64,000 bases of DNA from Ichthyophis bannanicus (GCA_033557465.1 CM066033.1:389243289-389307288), one strand, 5' to 3'. Positions 1-10,992 are shown, numbered from the stretch's first letter. The notes: a model not told the origin generated them from the letters alone. Numbers and translations: made by a program.

Positions 1-2
1 AA

Positions 3-396
3 ATAGTTACTGGACGTCCAGCTACTTCTCCACATGACTTGGCAGTTATCCCAGATCCCCAATTGTTGCGCAGCGATATTTTGACTTATTGCTCACGGTT
101 GCACTCAGTTCTGTCTGTTTCCCCTTTATTGCAGGTGAATCCTCAACGAGATGACAGAATCATCATATCCAGAATCATCAGAATCATTATATCCAGAAGT
201 GAAATCACCAGATTGGGTCCTGATTAAGCATTTGCATCCAAAGATGCTTCTGGCTCCCAAGTTTCTAGGTCCATTTCGTGTGCTCCTGGTGGGATACTCG
301 GCTTGTAAAGTGGAAGGACATTCTCGTTGGATACACCTTACACAGTGTAAAAAGGCTCCTTCACAGACTCCAGACGGTGGCTCCCTTCATCAGTGA
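3..396 (+). pseudogene. Endogenous retrovirus pol, C-terminal end of integrase (broken)
   Basis: This is the last part of a retroviral integrase, the enzyme that joins viral DNA to the host genome. It begins outside the window. The frame starting at base 3 reads through a TGRP motif and a Leu-rich stretch typical of the region before the gammaretrovirus-like integrase C-terminal domain. The frame opened by the ATG at 151 then carries the SH3-like C-terminal domain: a DWVL motif, a KFLGPFRVLL strand, and a WIHL..CKKAP ending. The two parts lie in different frames, so there is a frameshift between about 140 and 230. Env follows downstream, as in a simple retrovirus. The gammaretrovirus-like assignment rests on motif memory only. 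Confidence 0.75.
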
Positions 397-747
397 ATCA
401 AGAAAATACAACACAGAGACTTATTGAACATTACATTGATATTACAGAAAAGATCATCAGGATTTACATGCTTTTTGAATGAACTAATTATGCAAAAACC
501 TTTTTCCAGCATTTATACTACTGATTAGGTGGATAAAGGTGGTTTGATTTAGTATTTTACTAATATATAAGAGCAATGACCTTTGGGTACTTAACCTCTA
601 CTTCATGACGTAATTGAGAATTAAGGGGTAATTATAGTTATAGAATATATCTTCATCTTAGTACGCAGAATAGGTGGCTTTTCATTTTATTTTAGACCAT
701 TTAGTCTTGGAGCACTATAGTTACAGATATTTCAAGGTTTGTTGAGA
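397..747 (+). other. Retroviral pol-env spacer
   Basis: This AT-rich stretch lies between the integrase stop and the first env ATG. I see no open frame or known motif. An env splice acceptor would be expected here, but I cannot single one out. Confidence 0.4.
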
Positions 748-2082
748 ATGTTTCCTTATCAGGTCCTAGTTGTGCTATGGCATATTATTGTTAATGAAGC
801 AGTACTGCATTTAGAATCTTGGGAAAGTTATGGGGAATATCCAAATATTTTTGAGTCACATTTACACTCAGTTACAAAACATTTTAATCTGTCACGTTGT
901 GCTGTTTGCCTGCCATCTGTGATGGCCACTCGACATGGGTTTTTACCACAAGTTAGGCCCAAAGCCTTTGAAGAGTTCCATGCTACTGTACAATGGTCTC
1001 ATACAAACACAGAACCTAGAGTAGTTAGTTCTATGCCTTTACAGTCCCCTCCAATATGTTTTATGGCTCAAGGTACAGGGGAAAAGGTAGGGGACACCCC
1101 ATGGAACGTCTGTAGAATAATAATGCTACATAATTCTTCCATCTGGTATAAGAAATCCCACGTACAGAAACCTTATATTTCCGTAGTACAATTAATGCAA
1201 GTTCAAGGGAATCAGGTGCATGATTATGATTTGTTACAGTATAATAGTTCTGGCTACCTTTTGAATGACTCAGTCCGAGACATACCTAACTGGAGTTGCC
1301 CCTTATTAGGATATTACCATCCCTGGGAACGTAATCTGTAGGAATTAAGGAAATGAACATTACTCAGTGGGCTTTGAATAATTGTACACAGAATCTAGTC
1401 TGTCCCCGCAACTTGACAATTTGGGAAAATGGATTAGTGGTTTTAGAGGGAGACTATTTTGTGTGTGGTAATCTTGCATATACAGAACTTCCCAGAGGTT
1501 GGTCAGGTACTTGCTATGTTGCTCAGTTAGGTACCCCGTGGCGGTTTTACCTTACCAAAATGTTACTTTATTATCAACCTTGAATAATTCCTTAAGAAGA
1601 AAAAGGGATGTTTCCCCCTCAGGATGAAGCCATAATAGCAGCACAACAGTTGGTAGACTCTACAAGTCCTTTAACTAAATCTCAGATAGATGCATTTACA
1701 GGTACTGTTTGGCTCTCAACATTTGGAGCCATAGCACCCACTAGAGAATATGGTATCCAGATTATGCGATTACAGGCAGTTGTTGAACTTACAGCCCTGG
1801 ATCTCACAGAGGCTATTAGCGTGTTACAAGGTGCAGTAAACAAGGTGTCCACTTATGCAGCTCAGAATCGCATGGCTTTAGACTACCTACTAGCGAAGGA
1901 AAATGGCGTATGTGGCCTAATTTCTGATTACTGTTGCAGTATGCTTGATGATGAAGGGAAAGTAGTGAAAGGCCTACTAGATAAGGTTAGGAATCGTACA
2001 TTTGTATCAAGTAGTAGTTATGTAAGTTCTTTTTCTGATTTTTTTGATTCTGTTTCTTCTTTCTGGAGTTTATTAGCTAGGC

Positions 2083-4523
2083 CAGGGGTGTCAAACTCAA
2101 ATACACAGTGGGCCAAAATGTAAAACTTGAACAAAGTCGCGGGCCAGCATTGAACAAATGAACCTTTTAATATGGACCCAAACAAGATTTGCTTTAACAT
2201 TGAATATGAAGCAACACTTATTACTATACAATTTATAACTTAATAGTTCAGATATGCAAAAACCAATTTCAAATAAAAAAAACCATCAATGACATTAATT
2301 TATTAAATAAGATTTAAATAATAAATAATAATTTTTAAAATAAAATAACAATAATAAAATTAATCAACCATTCAAGCCCATGTCTTGGAGTAGCAAGAAA
2401 AAGTGCATAAAGAAAACGTTAATTATTGCTCAGTTTGCTGCACACTGATCTAATCTGATGTGCCCAAGCCAGATACCTGGCATCTCTTCTTGGATGATAG
2501 TTCATCAATGTCTGGGCTCAGGCTTTGAGCTGAGGAAATCCTCAGTATCGAGCGAAGGTGTTCATCAGTCAGACGTCTCCTGTGAGATGTTTTGGTCATC
2601 TTCATCGAGGAGAAAAGTTGCTCACATAGATAAGTGCTGCCGAACATGGAGAGCATCTGAGCAGCTTGGGTGCGGAGCTGAGGCATTGTGTCAGGGATGA
2701 ACTGTGGAAACTGGGCGGCGCCCACAGCATCATACTTTGACTTCAGCGTGTCATTACACTGGAGTTCAATTAGCTCCATTTGGAGGTTGGTTGGTGCGTT
2801 TTCCACATTAACTGCAAAGGGATTACTGAGCAGTTCAAACCTACATTTCTGGACATCAAAGTCGGCAAATCGCCGGCTAAACTCAGCGCCGAGTACACTG
2901 AGTTTTTCAGCAAACTGTGCGCATGGGAACAAGTTGGTAAAGAACTGCGTTTTCATGGTTTGGCAGCAGGGAAAATGGCCAAGGTTTCCTTGCAGCATCT
3001 GATTCTCCCACAGGCACAGTTTAGTTTTAAAAGCCCTCACTGCAGCGTACATGTCTGTGATGATGCGCCCCCGCCCCTGAAGCTACAGGTTCAGCACATC
3101 GAGATGGCTCGAGATGTCACACAGAAAGGCCAGCTCACACAGAAACTTTTTCTCCCGAAGCTCTGCTGTGTCCTTCCCTTTGCTTTCCAGAAACTGACAT
3201 ATTTCCTCATGCAGCTCAAAACATCTATTCAGTACTTTTCCTCGGCTTAACCATCTCACCTCTGTGTGATACGGCACGTCTGCGTATTCCGAACCACACT
3301 CCTCCAGAAAAGACTTAAACTGGCGGTGATTCAGACCTTTGGCTCTTATAAAGTTAACTACTTGTGTTACTGTGGTCATAACATGTTCCATCTTTAGGGC
3401 TTTGCCACACAATGATTCCTGATGTATGATGCAGTGATAAACAGTTAGTTCACCTGCACAGTTCTCTTCCTGCATCTTCTCCTGGACCCTGCCCACCAGT
3501 CCACTTGTTTTACCGCACATCGCTGGCGCACCATCTGTCGTTAATCCCACGAGTTCATCCCACGGCAGCTTTATTTCAGTTACGCATTTGGAAACCTCCT
3601 CAAAAATTTCCTTTCCTGTGGTTGTGCCATGCATTGATTTGAATCCCAATAGCTCCTCCGTAACACACATATTTGAGTCCACTCCACGGATGAAGACTGA
3701 CAGCTGAGCAGTATCAGATGCGTCGCTGCTCTCATCCACAGCAAGGGAGAATGCAACGAAATCTTTTCCCTTTTCCAAAAGCTGGTCATACAGATTGGTG
3801 GCAAGATCACATGTGCGATCAGCTACTGTGTTTCTGCTCAGGCTCACGTTTGAAAAGGCTTGCTTTTTCTCTGGGCACACGATGTCACAAACTTTCAACA
3901 TGCACTTTTTCACAAACTCTCCCTCATTAAAGGGCCGGGCTGATTTTGCGATCTCTGCTGCCACAATATAACTAGCCTTTACAGCAGCCTCACTTTGTGA
4001 TGTGGCTTTTTTGAACATATTCTGTTGTGAAACCAAACTTCTTTTCATCTCCTCCACTTTCTGGCTCCTTTGAGTCATGTCCAGGTCCTTGTACTTGTCA
4101 TGGTGTTTTGTTTCATAGTGTCGTTGAATGTTATACTCCTTAGTTATAGCCACGTTGACTCCACAAATCAGACAAACAGGTCTGTCTTTTACATATGTAA
4201 ACAAATATTCTGTCTCCCACCTGTCCAGAAAGTTCCTGTTGTCTGCCTTTCTTTTTGCCATTTTTGGGAAGGGATTCCACAGTGACAGTTGTAGCTTGAG
4301 ATCGCTATGACTTCTGTCACACAGGAGAGGGCGTTTCTGGGACCTGTCCTGATTGACGCGCCAAAACAGCAAGGCATTATGGGATTTGTAGTATTAGCGA
4401 TGAATGAATGCGCTGTATAATACCGGTGGGCTAGCTCTAGTAGTCATTTGGTATAGCTCGCGGGCCAAATATAATTACACTACGGGCCAAATTTGGCCCG
4501 CGGGCCAGAGTTTGACACCTATG
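2083..4523 (-). mobile_element. hAT (Charlie-like) DNA transposon inserted in env
   Basis: The ends form short terminal inverted repeats: CAGGGGTGTCAAACTC at 2083-2098 and its near-complement GAGTTTGACACCTATG at 4508-4523. Subterminal stretches are rich in GGGCC and CCCGCGGGCC. The flanks are AGCTAGGC at 2075-2082 and ATCTAGGC at 4524-4531, an 8-bp target duplication with one mismatch, the size expected for hAT elements. The element carries one transposase gene on the minus strand. AT-rich non-coding DNA (about 2200-2440) lies between the gene's 3' end and the left terminus. It is probably younger than the env it interrupts, because the transposase is nearly intact while env is not. Confidence 0.93.
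2450..4261 (-). pseudogene. hAT transposase, GTF2IRD2/ZBED-like, one premature stop
   Basis: The frame is 604 codons from the ATG at 4261 (MAKRKADN) to 2450, with a single TAG at 3083-3085 where Gln would fit. The N-terminus carries a BED-type zinc finger (CLIC, then H-x4-H, about residues 31-55). The RNase H-like catalytic core follows: VDESSDAS (first Asp), [11 protein letters not shown] (second Asp) and [10 protein letters not shown]. The C-terminus has the hAT dimerisation region (STYLCEQLFSSMK). The transposase would cut and paste the element by its inverted repeats. An in-frame upstream extension to 4372 exists but reaches toward the terminal repeat, so I prefer the internal ATG. The closest known family is the hAT-Charlie group from which the host gene GTF2IRD2 acquired its C-terminus. 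Apart from the stop I see no break. Confidence 0.9.
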
Positions 4524-4710
4524 ATCTAGGCCATTGCAAGGCATATTAGCTTTATTATTTGGCTTATATGGGATTATCATTTTAGGAGCATTAATTCTTT
4601 GTGTAATATCTGCTTGCTGTAAGAAATCAGTGGAGACACTGACCCCTAAAATGATGTTACAGATTGACCCAGAAGCTAGCTACAATCCAATTTTTAATAC
4701 CGAAGTCTGA

Positions 4711-5412
4711 GTTTCCTTATCTGTGAAATGATTCTTTACAGAATCAGAGGAAGGACTGAAAGAAAGCTTGATTGTACCAGGCTGGATACACAGTCAGGCC
4801 CTGTGTATAACATTATATTACTATAAGCCCTAAGAAAGAGTTAATATCATTTGTAGCTCCTTACTTAAAAGACTCTGTAGAAGTAACTGGGTGAAAGGTT
4901 CCAGATAACAAACATTAGTCTTGTTATTAGAAAGATAAGTAAAAGGCAAGTTGTTTACCCAGCCTCTCAGTCTCTGGTTAGAGATATCAAACTGTCAGTG
5001 TTAGAATTAATTAGAATTAAGGCCTACATAGCCATGTCTGAGAATATATGTATGTCTTTTCATGATTGTCTATGACGCGCATGCCTACAGAAAAGTATGT
5101 TATGAATATACGTGACACTGGACGTAGAATAGAATATGCATATTATGAATATACATGATGCGAGACGTAGAATAATAATGTGAAATTATGCTGTGTAATG
5201 GAATATTTACCTATAAATAAAATGGCCAAAAGCTAAGATAGCAGAGTAAACATAGGCAGAGGCCTAGCTTGCTCTCCCAAAGCTTTGGTTGATTTTATAA
5301 TACAAGTGTGTTGTATACTATTTACAGATTTGTGTATTATTCAAAGATTTGTGATCAATTAACCTTCTCCTTGCTTTGTGTGGGAATTTCTGTTACCCAA
5401 GAGCCCTGCCTG
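4711..5412 (+). repeat. Probable retroviral 3' LTR
   Basis: This is the expected place for the 3' LTR, just after the env stop. A purine-rich run near 4742-4768 could be the polypurine tract. A TATA-like and AATAAA-like sequence (ctataaataaaatgg) lies near 5211-5225, and AT-rich DNA follows. I cannot define the LTR ends because the 5' LTR is outside the window. Confidence 0.45.
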
Positions 5413-5689
5413 TTGTAGGTGAGGGGGGGTGCAGAGTACACTTTCACTGGCGAGGAAACCTCATACCCTTTGTCCTCATGGCAGCCCCTGTGGAACATGA
5501 AGAAGAACTTGGCACTGTCCCAGAAACCCCCTGCCACAGATGGCCGCCCTACACCTCCCGACCTCTATCACGGAACAGATTTCTTCAGGCCCGAGATTGC
5601 CAACGTACAGACAGAATCAGGGAGGGTCTGGGATTGGACTGGAAGTATTCAAGGAAAACCAATTAGCAGGTAAGGCCTAATTTCACCTT
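5413..5689. other. Unassigned spacer between retroviral and DIRS sequence
   Basis: A short plus-strand frame runs through here and ends near an AG|GTAAGG splice-donor-like site at about 5670. It has no recognised homology, so I do not call a gene. Part of it may belong to the outer end of the neighbouring DIRS element. Confidence 0.3.
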
Positions 5690-5757
5690 CCTTATCATCC
5701 TTTCAGTCCAGTGCCAACCTATGGGATGTATCATAGCAGGACCCACGAGTCCGGCCT

Positions 5758-6330
5758 CTAACAATGCCGACCCAAACCTCCTGCCACCTGCACATCTAAG
5801 CAATAGTGTTTCACAAAGGTATGTAAGGACAACCATGTCACAGCCCTACAGATCTCCACTGATGGAATGAAACTGGCTTCCGCCCACGACGCAGCCTGGG
5901 TTCTCATCAAATGAGCCCTCAAACCTGTGGGCACTGCCTTTCTCCGCAATAAATAGGCCGAGGAAATGGTTTCCCTCACCCATCTGGAAATGGAGGCCTT
6001 CAAAGCTGCCTCCCCTTTATGCGACCCTGCAAACAGGACAAACCGGAGATCTGATTTCCAACCTGGCACACATACAAGAGCCATAGATGAGAGTCCTCTG
6101 GGGTTCTCCCTGCCCCCATTTCCCCGGCAGCATTACAGACTGATTAACATGAAAAACCAAGAGAACCTTGAGCAGGAAAGAAGGTACTGGACAGAGAACT
6201 AACTTCTCCTTGGATATGGAGAGGAAGGGTTCCTGACACAATAGTGCCTGAAGATCGGAAATTCTCCTGGCTGAACAAATCGCCACCAAAACACAATCTT
6301 CAAGGTCAAGTCCTTCAGAGTACAAGCTGA
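5758..6330 (-). pseudogene. DIRS 'O' tyrosine recombinase, C-terminal catalytic part
   Basis: The recombinase would integrate the cDNA circle through a covalent tyrosine-DNA bond. Two overlapping minus-strand frames carry the catalytic set. SARRISDLQAL (about 6250) holds the first Arg, AHLMR (about 5912) is the HxxR motif, and HTFVKHYCLD (about 5810) holds the nucleophilic Tyr. The frames differ, so at least one frameshift separates the first Arg from the rest. The N-terminal DNA-binding half would lie toward 6330-6870 and is too decayed to follow. Confidence 0.75.
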
Positions 6331-6873
6331 TCCTGACTCAAAACGGTGCCTCCATCAATACAGACACCACCAGATTGAGGTCCCAAGGTGGGACTATGAA
6401 CCTTAACAGAGGACACACCTATTTCACCACTCTTAGGAAGCAGACCACATCTGGGTGGGCTGTGAGAGACACCCCCTGTACCCTACCACGGTAAAAGGTT
6501 AAGGCCACCACCTGTACTCGCAGCAAGCTACATACATGCCAGGCCCTTCTCTAGACCCGCCTGAAGAAAGGCCAGCACCTCCAGCATGGGGGCAGCAAGG
6601 GCCGACAGCCCTGTCCTTCACAGCAATCAAAGACTTTCCATATCCGTATATATGACATCATAGTGGAGCGTTTGCATGTTTTCAACAAGGTTGTGATTAT
6701 CTGGGCCGAGTAGCCTCGTTTCCTAAACTGAGCCCTTGAAGGACTAGAAAAGGGGATTGTTACTTCTGGAGAAAGATCTGCAATTGTGAGTATATACTTC
6801 TGGGAATTTTCTGAAAGGAATTATTTGTATTAAAGCTAATTAATCTGTGAACACACTATTTTTTTGTTAAATC

Positions 6874-7094
6874 AGTCAGGGCCTAGTAGCAGCAGTTTAA
6901 GCTTAAATTTAAAACACAGAAGAGAACTTTCTGGTTACATTTCATACCCAGCAGAGAGCTTGTAGTTTAAATTTAATAGTCACTCAGGGCTAGCATCAGT
7001 AAAGTACTTTTATTTTAAATTTAAAACACAGAAGAGAGCTTTCTGGTTAAATTTGGAACCCAGCAGAGAGCTTGTAGTTTAAATTTAATAGTCA
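6874..7094. repeat. Two-copy tandem repeat, unit about 112 bp
   Basis: Two head-to-tail copies (about 6874-6985 and 6986-7094) share AAAACACAGAAGAGA, CCAGCAGAGAGCTTGTAG and TTTAAATTTAATAGTCA. The offset between matching points is 112 bases (6911 and 7023). It abuts the 5' edge of the CR1 fragment, and I do not recognise the unit. Confidence 0.75.
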
Positions 7095-7095
7095 T

Positions 7096-7431
7096 TCCTA
7101 TGAAGAAAGGCTAAAAAGGTTAGGGCTCTTTAACCTGGAAAAGAGACGGCTGAGGGGAGATATGATAGAAGTCTATAAATTAATGAACAGAGTGGAATGG
7201 GTAAACGTAGATCGACTGTTTACGTTATCAGAATACAGAAAGACTAGGGGACATGCAATGAAGCTACAGGGTAAACTATTTAAGACTAAGAAAATAAAAT
7301 ATTTTTTCAATCAACGTGTAAGCAAACTCTGGAATTTGTTACCGGAGGATGTAGTAAAGGCTGTTAGTGTAGCTGGGTTTAAAAAAGGTTTGGACAAGTT
7401 CCTGGAGGAAAGGTCCATAAACCATTATTAA
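7096..7431 (+). pseudogene. CR1 ORF2 C-terminal fragment
   Basis: The open frame runs from the truncated 5' edge ([23 protein letters not shown]) to the stop at 7429-7431. It matches the conserved C-terminal tail after the CR1 reverse transcriptase, with [31 protein letters not shown] and FKKGLDKFL blocks. There are no catalytic residues in this part. It is a dead-on-arrival copy, although this stretch has no stop. Confidence 0.85.
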
Positions 7432-7598
7432 GAAGGGACCCAGGATATCAATGCTTGACCCAGTACAAGCATTGTGGAACCTGTGTCTTTTGGGGAAACT
7501 GCTAGGTACATATGACCTAGATTGGCCACTGTTGGAAACAGAATAATGGGCTTGATGGACCTTGGTCTGACCCAGTATGGCATATCTTATGTTCTTAA
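7096..7598 (+). mobile_element. CR1-type LINE, 5'-truncated 3' end
   Basis: It holds the end of the CR1 ORF2 and its 3' UTR. The UTR carries the usual CR1/L3 tail (GATGGACCTTGGTCTGACCCAG, then TCTTATGTTCTTA). It lies inside the recombinase/linker part of DIRS 'O'. The same family occurs reversed at 56409-57452. Confidence 0.9.
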
Positions 7599-8422
7599 GA
7601 GCCATGCTGTGAGAAGCGATCCACTTTAGGCTTCGGGACAGGGCCCTGCACCAATAGATCTGACCAAGCCAGCAGAGGCCATGGCCGGTCTACTACCTGC
7701 TGGACCATATCGGCATAACATGGTCTGCGTGGACAATCTGGAGCTATCAGGATAACCAGTCCATGCACCTCTATCCATTGCACCACTCGCCCAATGAGCA
7801 CCCATGGACGGAACATAGAGGAGCTCCTCTCTGATCCAATGCTGCACCAACGTGTCGAGCCCTTCCAACATCCGTTCTCTTCTTTAGCTGTAAAACTGGT
7901 TCGTCTTCGCTGATTCGAAGGTCGCCAAAAGATCCATGATTGGCAGCCCCCAGCACCTCACCAACTTCGCAAACACCACCTCGTTCAGCGTCTACTCTCC
8001 AGGATCCACACGCACACAACTGAAGTAGTCTGCCATTACATTCTCCCTACCAGCCACATGAGCTGCAGACAATGCTTGTAAATTCTGCTCTGCCCATCCA
8101 ACCATGGGGCTCTCTCTCCTCCTTACAACCGAACACTGCCTGTGCCTCCCTGCCATTTTATATAGGCTACCATGGTAGGATTGTGCGAAAACACTCCGAC
8201 CGCCTTTCCCTGCAGGAAAGTGCTGAACTCCTGAAGCACCAAGAACACCGCTCTCATGTCCAACCAGTTGATGGACCAAGCAGCCTCCTCTGGAGACCAA
8301 GCCCCCTGCGCTGTCTCGCAATGAACCCCCCATCCCGACAGGCTGACGTCCATTGTAAGGGTTATCCACTGGGAGCCTTCAGTGGCATCCCTGCCAGAAG
8401 ATTGTCTTTCCGCAGCCACCAA
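7599..8422 (-). pseudogene. DIRS 'O' RNase H and RNase H-recombinase linker
   Basis: The minus-strand frame 8422-8123 shows an RNase H-like pattern: TMDVSLSGWG (first Asp), WLDMRAVFLVL in place of the usual LELRA, and a degenerate SHNPTMVAYI where TDNQVA is expected. 7870-7600 carries the linker seen in the other copies (APDCPRRPCY, equal to PRWPRQ.W). Frames 8369-7992 and 8019-7771 bridge them with shifts. The RNase H would remove the RNA template; key acidic residues are lost here. Confidence 0.65.
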
Positions 8423-8526
8423 TAGAGAGCCACCCTGGCTGATGCCAGGCAGGGAAACTGCTTCTCCAACAGGTGAAGCTGTACCATCTGTGCAACAGAG
8501 CCCTCTGCAAGGGTCTCAATGTGGGC

Positions 8527-9178
8527 TCATGCCCATGGAACCAACTCAATGGTTGCCGCCATCGACCGTAACACTTTAAGGTAATGCCATGTAATCGGGG
8601 GCCTCATCTTGAGAAACTCCTGGATCTGTTGCTGTATCTTGAGCATATGGTCTGACGGTAAGGACACCTTGCCCTCGCATGTCTGGAATCGGGCCCCCAG
8701 GTACACCAATTCCTGCGTTGGCTGAAGCCGGCTCTTGACCAAATTGATGACCCATCTGAGGTGCTGCAGAAACTCGACTACCCTGGCTATGGCTCTTTCG
8801 CTCTAGACTGCAGTTTTTGCCTGAATGAGCCAAATCATCCAGATACAGGTGAACTAGAATGCCCTCCTGCTGGAGACCTTCGTGAAAGTGTGGGGAGCAG
8901 TTGCAAGACCGAAGGGCAATGCCCTGTACTGAAAATGCCCCATTAGTACTGAACGGCAGAAACCGCCAGTGCTCTGGCCGAATGGGAATGTGCAAGTAGG
9001 CCTCTGTGAGATCCAGCAAGGTCAAGAACTCACCTTGTCTGAAGGCCACAATGATTGACTGGAGCGCCTCCATGTGAAACAGAGCTACCCTGAGGCACTG
9101 ATTTACATGCTTTAGGTCTAAGATGGGCCTGAAGTACTGACCCGATCCACACTGGTTGTGCAGTACCTTCTCCACCAT
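8527..9178 (-). pseudogene. DIRS 'O' reverse transcriptase
   Basis: The minus-strand frame 9178-8576 shows reverse transcriptase blocks: PILDLKHVNQCLRV, then GEFLTLLDLTEAYLHIPI (palm, first Asp) and LVHLYLDDLA (the YLDD catalytic box, about residues 124-127). The next frame (8742-8527) continues with VYLGARFQT, the usual LEFIGARLD block. One frameshift separates them. The enzyme would copy the RNA genome into cDNA, but this copy is too damaged to work. Confidence 0.8.
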
Positions 9179-9466
9179 GTGGAGTTCTCAAAGCCAGTGA
9201 AGTATCTCCTGCACCACCACGGCTTTGAGTGGCGTCTTGCAGGGAGACCGGATAAAGGCCTCTGAGAGCAGGAGGAAGAACTCAAGAGCATAGCCCCCTC
9301 TGATGGCCTCCAGCACCAATTGGTCGGAGGTGATCCAGACCCAGGCAGGGTAATATTCCTGTAAAAGCCCCCCTTCCCCTCCCCCAGAATTACCCCTTCT
9401 GGCATCCCTCACTTCATTGGGGCTTCTTGGCAATGGCGGATCTTCAAGAGGCACGTCCTTTACTTG

Positions 9467-10191
9467 TTACCCTGCAGCCATGTTCATAGTCTTTAAGGAC
9501 TGGAAAATCAACACTATCAATTCTTCTCGATGGGATACCCGCACTATACATGATTCCTCCCCCTGGGGAATCTCTCCTTCCTTCAGTTCCACGGACTCCA
9601 TCACTAAGTCTGCCACTGCATCCTGATCCTCCGCTACATCTGACTGGACCGATCCAGTCTCATCCCAGGGATCCCGGTACAATCTCCCGTGGCTTGCCTC
9701 TGGTTCACCCTCCAATTTGGCAGTCAAGACCTCTGCTGACGGGTCCCTCTTTCTGGAATTTTTATGGACTTCTTCAGGAACATCCCCTCCACATTGCCTC
9801 ATACAAAAGGCTTTATCCAGGACAACGACAAATTCCGGAGAAAAACCACCCTGGAAACCTTCTGTGCTTGCATACTGACGTAGAGGGCCGTGGGGCTAAG
9901 GACACCTTCTCTTTTGCCACTGAGGTGGAGCAAGCCATGCCTCCCTCTCCCTTAGGCCAAGCCATCACATGCCTGGGTGAAGGGCACTCTTCAGACAACA
10001 GAAAGAGGACCTCCAAACCCCCTGAAGACTGCTTTTGCCGAGTCTTGCTTGACTTTTCCAGCATGAGGCAGTCCTCCACAGAACGAGTGTCTGATTCACA
10101 GCGCTGGCAGAACTCCTCTGCAGAGATGGATCCTCTCTGGGACCCACATGCCAGGCATGTGGCCTTTGAAGGTATCTTACCCTTACCTTAA
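9467..10191 (-). pseudogene. DIRS 'O' gag-like region
   Basis: Several minus-strand frames (10147-9965, 10079-9813, 9802-9467) occupy the gag position upstream of the reverse transcriptase. The start of the region encodes Cys pairs (CLACG, CQRCE) that could form a zinc finger, and an acidic segment follows. The LAP2alpha-like block of the other elements is not recognisable. I infer gag from position and the Cys pairs only. Confidence 0.4.
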
Positions 10192-10992
10192 GGCCTTATG
10201 CCTACTCGGTTGCAGCAGTAATTTTTTTTTTTTAAAGTCCTGAGCTAAGTGAGAGTAACTGTGGTCTAATGAAAATAACAAACCGCGAGTGCACATTGAG
10301 ACCCCACAGAGTCCAAAAACCCTGGAGCTCCTCTCCTCCGGTTATCAGTGATGTGAAGGAAAGGAGAGCAAAATGGCCACCGTTCCCACACCCCAGGAGA
10401 GTCTAACCCGCCAGCAGCCCCGCTAAGCTTTAAAACCATGTGGCCAAAGGAAAACAACTAAAAAGAAAAAAATACCCAACGATGACTTACTAAGTGGCCC
10501 AACTCCTGGTGGCAGCAGAGCCACAAAAATACCAACCTGCTGCTCAGCCCTCAGCAGCAGGAGGATTCCTCGGAGAGCAATGAACTGATCAGCCTCCCTT
10601 GCAGCAAGCGGCTCCTCACTATCTTAAGGGAGAGACTCCCTGCCAATAACCTGCAATTTTTTTCTTCCAAACTTCTTGTCACAGTGAATGCTGCAATTTA
10701 AAGGGGGAAGAACCCTTTTTTAAAAAAGACTGGATCCCCTACTCAGAATTGCCCTCAACTGAACTAAATACAGCCCAAAGATAAGAAAACACGCTTAATT
10801 GTCCCAATAGTGAGTCCAATCTATGGGATCACATCTCTCCAGCTGCTTGGAGACTGAAATACTGCACACTGGTAAGTGGTGCCAGCTTCCTAAGTGTACT
10901 GATGTCATGACTTTTGACATGCTCAGTCTCCAAGCTGCTGGTGAGGCGCAACAACCCATAGGTTGGGACTGGACTAGAGGGACGATAAGGAA
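10192..10992 (-). repeat. DIRS 'O' 5' leader and terminal inverted repeat
   Basis: No gene is visible. Near the outer end, 10839-10854 (CAGCTGCTTGGAGAC region) and 10928-10943 (GTCTCCAAGCTGCTGG) are inverted copies that can form a hairpin. The last 36 bases are the inverted partner of 5691-5726. Confidence 0.6.

Larger units (their letters stand above)
748..4710 (+). pseudogene. env: Endogenous retrovirus env, broken and split by a hAT transposon
   Basis: The envelope glycoprotein would bind a receptor and fuse membranes. The ATG at 748 starts a hydrophobic signal-like leader (VLVVLWHII) and a surface subunit with several N-x-S/T sites, ending at a stop at 1339-1341. The frame shifts and resumes near 1353. 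A basic R-R-K-R furin-type site is encoded at 1595-1606, in a different frame from the downstream subunit, so a second shift sits at the cleavage site. The transmembrane subunit (from about 1608) has the heptad region and the disulfide motif C-x6-CC, with an AQNRMALDYLL immunosuppressive-like helix before it. A hAT element occupies 2083-4523. The hydrophobic anchor, a CC pair and a short tail follow, ending at TGA 4708-4710. Frames on the two sides of the insertion are compatible. At least two frameshifts plus the insertion make it non-functional. Confidence 0.85.
5690..10992 (-). mobile_element. Old decayed DIRS-like retrotransposon 'O'
   Basis: The order on the minus strand is gag-like region (about 10190-9467), reverse transcriptase (9178-8527), RNase H (8422-8123), linker (to 7600) and tyrosine recombinase (6330-5758). 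Its ends are inverted copies: 5691-5726 is complementary to 10957-10992 with only a few differences. A CR1 fragment and a tandem repeat interrupt it between about 6870 and 7598. Every reading frame is broken many times, so this is the oldest DIRS copy in the window. It is a different lineage from the other copies: its gag lacks the LAP2alpha-like block and its termini lack the CACCTGTAACAGGTG palindrome. Confidence 0.8.

Noticed and set aside
5376..5666. Plus-strand frames ending near a splice-donor-like site
   Set aside because: No acceptor, no recognised protein, and it borders the DIRS 'O' terminal repeat. Not enough for an exon call.
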